This document shows positions 60,195 to 64,000 of a stretch of 64,000 nucleotides of DNA, piece after piece. Location of the stretch: contig LVAC01000011.1 of assembly GCA_001602955.1 (NCBI GenBank), forward strand, positions 186,001 through 250,000, written 5' to 3'. The translations under genes and the position numbers were made by a program. The notes under the pieces were generated by a model. The model made no database searches, was not told the origin of the DNA, and saw only the letters and a program-made list of their open reading frames with translations. The DNA comes from Sulfurospirillum sp001602955. Lineage in GTDB: Bacteria > Campylobacterota > Campylobacteria > Campylobacterales > Sulfurospirillaceae. Positions within the stretch are counted from its first letter, which is position 1; every line of letters begins with the position of its first letter.

Positions 60195-61202
60195 CTACGC
60201 GCCGCACGCTTGAAATTTTTCCGCTAAACGTTCATAAGGAATTTTACGCCCGATAACGACCAAAAGCGAAGTCGCCTCTTCCTCGCCCCATTCCGAGCCG
60301 TAGTCAAAACCGACGACTTTGTGTACGCCTTGGACGATTAAACGCTTGGGTTCGTCTTGAATCGCCAAAACGCCTTTGTATCGTAACATGTCATTGCCCC
60401 ATTCTTCGATCAAAGCTTCCATAAATGCACCGATACGCGTCAAGTCGAGCTTCTCGGCACGAAACACGTACGACTTGATGTCGTCGTTAAACGAGCGTGT
60501 CGGTTTGGAGGCGCTAAACGATTTGAAACGAATGTTTTGAGCGTCTTTGACTTCGTAAACGCCTTGGTTGATTTTAAGCGCGTCGCTTAACTCAAACGCG
60601 CCGATACCGATCCAAACTTCTTTGGGTAAAACGCCTTGATAAGCCTCGAAAATCTCCGCTTTTGAATTGATAGACGCCAAACGTTCCAAAACGCTCTGTT
60701 TTTGAGCTTCGTCGATACAATCGGCTTTGGTTAAGATAATGCGATCGGCAAAACCGATTTGCGAAGCGCATACGCGATGCTCGTCAAGCTGTTTGAGACA
60801 ATGAATCGCATCGACAAGCGTAATGACCGCATCCAAACGAATACGTTCGCGAATCGTCTCGTCCACGAAAAACGTCTGAATAATCGGTGCGGGGTCCGCC
60901 AAGCCCGTCGTTTCTAAGATTAAACGATCGGCTTGAAAGAGTCCTTGATCCATTTTATCCAATATCCCTTTTAACGCTTCGGTCAATTCGCCGCGAATCG
61001 AACAACAGACGCATCCGTTGCTTAGTTCCACGATCTCGACGTCGGGACTGCTTTTTAACAACGCTCCGTCGACGCCCACCGCACCGAACTCGTTTTCGAT
61101 AATGGCAATACGCTCGTTTTTGGATTGCTCCAATAAGTAATTAATCAGCGTCGTTTTACCCGAACCTAAAAATCCCGTTAAAATCGTCACGTCTAAAAGC
61201 AT
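60195..61202 (-). CDS. CobW/YjiA-family (P47K) metallochaperone GTPase
   Basis: A 335-residue G3E GTPase. Walker A LTGFLGSGKTTLINYLL, the zinc motif GCVCCSIRGEL, TKADCID (NKxD-like) and the C-terminal CobW_C domain with VFRAEKLDLTR. Relatives deliver zinc or other metals. It follows ybdD and cstA; the same cstA-ybdD-yjiA set occurs in E. coli, supporting a shared unit. A direct role in cstA function is inference. Confidence 0.9.
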   Translation of the reverse strand: MLLDVTILTGFLGSGKTTLINYLLEQSKNERIAIIENEFGAVGVDGALLKSSPDVEIVELSNGCVCCSIRGELTEALKGILDKMDQGLFQADRLILETTGLADPAPIIQTFFVDETIRERIRLDAVITLVDAIHCLKQLDEHRVCASQIGFADRIILTKADCIDEAQKQSVLERLASINSKAEIFEAYQGVLPKEVWIGIGAFELSDALKINQGVYEVKDAQNIRFKSFSASKPTRSFNDDIKSYVFRAEKLDLTRIGAFMEALIEEWGNDMLRYKGVLAIQDEPKRLIVQGVHKVVGFDYGSEWGEEEATSLLVVIGRKIPYERLAEKFQACGA

Positions 61203-61213
61203 CTATTCTCTCC

Positions 61214-61414
61214 TTAGCAACAACGCGATGTACCGTTTTTGCCGCCGTAGCGCGCTTCAACGCGTTCTCTGTAAAATTCTTCATAGGTCATAGGTGTTTG
61301 CTCGGGATGCGTTACGCGCATATGCTGAACGTACGTATCGTAATCGGGCACGCCGACCATCAGACGCGCGGCTTGTCCGAGATATTTTCCGGCTTTTGCA
61401 AGATTTTCAAACAT
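61214..61414 (-). CDS. YbdD/YjiX-family small protein
   Basis: A 66-residue protein from MFENLAKAGKYLG (ATG at 61414, AAGGAGAG upstream). It has VGVPDYDTYVQHMRVTHPEQTPMTYEEFYRERVEARYGG and ends with two cysteines (SRCC), the YbdD/YjiX pattern. It always follows CstA-type transporters and may be an accessory subunit. The start follows a terminator-like hairpin. Confidence 0.9.
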   Translation of the reverse strand: MFENLAKAGKYLGQAARLMVGVPDYDTYVQHMRVTHPEQTPMTYEEFYRERVEARYGGKNGTSRCC

Positions 61415-61433
61415 CGTCTCTCCTTCAAAAAGC

Positions 61434-61461
61434 CTCAAGAAGGCTCAAAGGCCTTCTTGAG
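61434..61461 (-). terminator. Attenuator hairpin between cstA and ybdD
   Basis: Stem CTCAAGAAGGC/GCCTTCTTGAG (11 pairs, loop TCAAAG). On the minus strand it is followed by GCTTTTTG, then directly by the ybdD ribosome site. It should reduce, not abolish, read-through into ybdD and the GTPase gene. Confidence 0.6.
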
Positions 61462-61482
61462 TTTTGTACTTATTTCGTCAGC

Positions 61483-61508
61483 TTCTTGCAAAATGCATTT
61501 TGCAAGAA
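61483..61508. repeat. 26-bp perfect palindrome after the cstA stop
   Basis: Arms TTCTTGCAAAATG and CATTTTGCAAGAA join without spacer, two bases from the cstA stop. It can fold as a strong hairpin on either strand. Its CTTGCAAAAT word recurs in the folD gap at 42488. Confidence 0.6.
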
Positions 61509-61510
61509 TT

Positions 61511-63634
61511 TTAGTGAACCGCACCGCGTAAAATATCTTCCGCGTTGGCAGGCAAAGGTGCATAAGGAACTTCAACCGCCGTATCTTTATCGGATTTAAG
61601 TGCCTTAAGGCATGCTTGAGCTGTAAAGAAAATCATCACGACGACGACGATCATAAAAAATACGATCAAAAATCCGTCGATTTGATTGTTAAAGATAACG
61701 CGTTCAACCGCTTCTTGCGATTTGAAAACCGCATTGGGTTTAAAATTACCGCTTGCAAGCAAAGACGAGAGTTGATTCGCTTTTGCAAAAAAGCCGATCG
61801 CAGGATCGCTGCTAAACGCTTTATACCAACCCGCACTCATCGTACAAATGACAAGCCAAGTCGAAGGAACGATCGTAACCCATGCGTACATTTGTTCTTT
61901 CTTTTTGAAAAGAACAACCGTACATAACATCAACGCAATGCCCGCCAACATTTGATTGGTAATACCGAACAACGGCCATAGCGTATTGATACCGCCCAAA
62001 GGATCGACGACGCCCACGTAAAGAAAATAACCCCATGCCATAACTACAAGAGCCGTCGCCAAAAGATTGGCAAACAACGAGTCGGTACGTTTAAGCGTCG
62101 GATTGATCAAACCTAAAAGATCTTGCAACATAAAACGAGCCGCACGCGTACCCGCATCGACGGACGTTAAAATGAAAAGCGCTTCAAATAAAATCGCGAA
62201 GTGATACCAAAACGACATCGAACCTAAACCGCCGAGTGCTCCGTGAATGATTTGAGCCATACCCACCGCCAAAGTCGGTGCGCCACCCGCACGCGATACG
62301 ATGCTTTTCTCGCCTACGTCTGCCGCAATGTTCGTTAGAACGTCGGGAGTGACGACAAAGCCCCAATTGCTAACCGTCGCACTTGCCGCCGCCGCAACGT
62401 CGGCTAAACCGCTTGGATTGAGTGCCGCCAAAGGAGAGTTCATCGCAAAGTAAACGCCCGGATCGATAATCGAAGCAGAGATCAACGCCATCATACCGAC
62501 GAAAGATTCCATCAACATACCGCCGTAACCGATCAAACGCGCCTCTTTCTCGTTCGCCAACATTTTAGGCGTCGTACCCGAAGAGATCAATGCGTGGAAA
62601 CCCGATACCGCGCCGCACGCAATCGTAATAAACAAGAACGGAAATAAACTACCCGTCCAAACCGGACCGTGATCGCCGAAAGCGTACTTAGTCATTGCCG
62701 GCATTTTCATATCGGGCATCAATAAAACGATACCGATCGCAAGACCGACGATTGCTCCGATTTTTAAGAAAGTGGAGAGGTAATCGCGAGGTGCCAAAAG
62801 CAACCATACGGGAAGAACCGACGCGATAAAACCGTAAGCGATCAACGACCATGTCAACGCAACGCCGCTAAGATCGAAATAAGGTGCCCAAGTCGGGCTT
62901 GCCGCAACTTGTCCGCCGAGCATAATACCCGCGATCAATCCCACGAAACCGACGAGTGAAATTTCCAAAATACGACCGGGGCGAATAAAGCGTAGGTAAA
63001 TACCCATAAAGATCGCTAAAGGAATCGTAAAGGCAACCGTAAACGTACCCCAAGGACTGTGCGTTAAAGCTTTAACGACGACCATCGCCAAAACGGCCAA
63101 GATTATGATCATAATCATAAAGCACGCAATCAACGCGATAATGCCCGGAACCGTTCCCATCTCCATTTTGACGAGTTCGCCCAAAGAGCGCGCATCGCGT
63201 CTTGTCGATACAAAAAGCACGATATAGTCTTGCACCGCTCCCGCCAAAACGACACCGGCTAAAAGCCAAAGCATTCCGGGTAAATACCCCAGTTGCGCCG
63301 CTAAAACCGGACCGACCAAAGGACCTGCTCCCGCGATTGCCGCGAAATGGTGTCCGAACAAAATCACTTTATTGGTCGGGACGTAGTCCAATCCGTCGTT
63401 ATGACGAAAAGCGGGTGTCATACGCGTGCCGTCGGCTTTTAAGACTTTATCGGCAATGTAAAGGCTGTAATAGCGATAGCCGATCAAATAAACACACACG
63501 GCGGCGGTTAATATCCACATGGCATTAATCGTCTCGCCGCGATTAAGCGCGATATAGCCTAACGCAATAGCACCGAGTATCGCAACGAAAAACCAAGCAA
63601 TCTTTCCGGTCGCGCCGGAACTGCTAGCTGTCAT
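61511..63634 (-). CDS. cstA: Carbon starvation protein CstA (peptide/pyruvate transporter)
   Basis: A 707-residue membrane protein with about 16 to 18 helices. Family signatures: KVILFGHHFAAIAGAGPLVGP, LGYLPGMLWLLAGVVLAGAVQD, SGFHALISSGTTPKML and DAGTRAARFMLQD. CstA imports peptides and pyruvate under nutrient limitation. It is followed by ybdD and the CobW-type GTPase. The ATG at 63634 has GGGAGG upstream. It is divergent from a response regulator. Confidence 0.96.
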   Translation of the reverse strand: MTASSSGATGKIAWFFVAILGAIALGYIALNRGETINAMWILTAAVCVYLIGYRYYSLYIADKVLKADGTRMTPAFRHNDGLDYVPTNKVILFGHHFAAIAGAGPLVGPVLAAQLGYLPGMLWLLAGVVLAGAVQDYIVLFVSTRRDARSLGELVKMEMGTVPGIIALIACFMIMIIILAVLAMVVVKALTHSPWGTFTVAFTIPLAIFMGIYLRFIRPGRILEISLVGFVGLIAGIMLGGQVAASPTWAPYFDLSGVALTWSLIAYGFIASVLPVWLLLAPRDYLSTFLKIGAIVGLAIGIVLLMPDMKMPAMTKYAFGDHGPVWTGSLFPFLFITIACGAVSGFHALISSGTTPKMLANEKEARLIGYGGMLMESFVGMMALISASIIDPGVYFAMNSPLAALNPSGLADVAAAASATVSNWGFVVTPDVLTNIAADVGEKSIVSRAGGAPTLAVGMAQIIHGALGGLGSMSFWYHFAILFEALFILTSVDAGTRAARFMLQDLLGLINPTLKRTDSLFANLLATALVVMAWGYFLYVGVVDPLGGINTLWPLFGITNQMLAGIALMLCTVVLFKKKEQMYAWVTIVPSTWLVICTMSAGWYKAFSSDPAIGFFAKANQLSSLLASGNFKPNAVFKSQEAVERVIFNNQIDGFLIVFFMIVVVVMIFFTAQACLKALKSDKDTAVEVPYAPLPANAEDILRGAVH

Positions 63635-63807
63635 AATGTACCTCCCTTAGGTAAGTTTGTGTAGCGTTTGGTAATCTTTAAGTAAAGCCGTCGATTTTTT
63701 TGATACGTTTCGCAACAAAAAAATCTTTTTTAGCATCATGCACTTTACTTTCCTGCTCATTGTAGTACGTAAGCATCTCATTAATCTCATCGTGTTTAAA
63801 AAATTTT

Positions 63808-63825
63808 GTGATTTATACGTGATTT
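63808..63825. promoter_or_regulatory. Tandem GTGATTT repeat in the cstA-regulator gap
   Basis: GTGATTT occurs at 63808-63814 and 63819-63825, 11 bases apart (one helical turn). Such spacing suits a dimeric response regulator. The rest of the gap (63635-63929, about 295 bases) holds A/T-rich promoter DNA and no gene that I can support. Confidence 0.35.
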
Positions 63826-63898
63826 CTATGATAAAACGACACCAAAGCCCCTCGTCATTTTTGCTAGCGTCATCAGGAAGTTATTACAAACGCAACGC

Positions 63899-63904
63899 TA
63901 TAAT
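63899..63904 (+). promoter_or_regulatory. -10 box of the response regulator
   Basis: TATAAT within ACGCTATAATTCACG, 25 bases before the GTG start, with AAAAAGGAC in between. Confidence 0.5.
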
Positions 63905-63929
63905 TCACGTAAAAAAAAGGACAAGACGC

Positions 63930-64000
63930 GTGGAGCTTTTAAAAACAAAAAACGTTTTATTTGTCGAAGACAACGATGATTTCGCGCAAAACTTTATGAC
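63930..64000 (+). CDS. Response regulator, N-terminal part
   Basis: GTG at 63930 after AAAAGGAC. The visible 24 codons read MELLKTKNVLFVEDNDDFAQNF, the first strand and acidic pocket (EDND) of a receiver domain. The output domain lies outside the window. It diverges from cstA; a CstA/BtsT regulator is a natural guess, since E. coli controls related transporters with two-component systems. Confidence 0.75.
   Translation, partial: MELLKTKNVLFVEDNDDFAQNFM

Noticed and set aside
1..64000. CRISPR array, rRNA, tRNA or insertion sequence
   Set aside because: I saw no regularly spaced repeats, no tRNA-like folds with CCA/GTTC arms in the gaps, no rRNA sequence and no transposase.

Overview
The window looks like a piece of a Campylobacterota (epsilonproteobacterial) chromosome, most like Sulfurospirillum. 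The evidence is gene order and gene content: rnr-holA-rpsF-ssb-rpsR-lon-bamD-fliW, rny-ygfA facing tlpA-ftsY-radA-fliL-acpS, ilvC-minD-minE followed by dprA and ruvX, a futalosine-pathway menaquinone gene (mqnC), a stand-alone CheB without receiver domain next to CheR, and promoters that show TATAAT-like -10 boxes (often TGnTATAAT) with poor -35 boxes. This assignment is inference from remembered synteny, not from a search. No rRNA, tRNA, CRISPR array, transposase or prophage structural gene was seen.

Layout. 1-1.3 kb: end of a BASS transporter, then a LexA/CI-like S24 repressor divergent from a 34-codon ORF. 1.3-6.5 kb (minus): ygfA, rny, an MsbA-like ABC exporter, a SYLF-domain protein and a DedA protein. 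6.6-10.4 kb (plus): thiol-disulfide lipoprotein, ftsY, radA, fliL, acpS. 10.4-19.9 kb (minus): thiS, midA-like, argD, TRIC-like channel, ruvX, a periplasmic unknown, ybaK, tauE-like, dprA, a divergent polysaccharide deacetylase, minE, minD, ilvC. 20-25 kb (plus): HDOD protein, rnr, holA, rpsF, ssb, rpsR. 25-28.2 kb (minus): lon and bamD. 28.4-35.8 kb (plus): fliW, then a four-gene operon of a 1397-residue secreted protein and three pseudopilin-like proteins, then hpf. 35.8-42.5 kb (minus): recG, M16-like protein, mqnC, two small membrane genes, hemL, a cytochrome c. 42.7-51.3 kb (plus): folD, lepB, site-2 protease, rpiB, a coiled-coil protein, apt, trpB, DedA, pepA, cheB, cheR. 51.3-57.3 kb: small hydrolases, cupin, htpX, a frameshifted gene, metE, and a ykkC-type (probably guanidine-I) riboswitch controlling a NimA-like flavoprotein. 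57.3-63.6 kb (minus): a DnaQ-like exonuclease with a DUF294/CBS protein, then cstA with its ybdD and CobW-type GTPase partners. A response regulator starts at the right edge, divergent from cstA.

Most of the window is core housekeeping. The parts that deserve attention are: (1) the riboswitch-flavoprotein unit at 56.6-57.3 kb, which has a ligand-dependent antiterminator layout and foreign-looking codon use; (2) the AT-rich exoprotein/pseudopilin operon at 28.9-35.2 kb, which I cannot assign to a described system; (3) the S24 repressor with its own small divergent ORF and two candidate operators; (4) a possible structured RNA at 42.48-42.63 kb; (5) a gene with good promoter and ribosome binding site but a +1 frame break at 53.9-54.3 kb; and (6) a palindromic ACATGT word that recurs about 40 times across the window.
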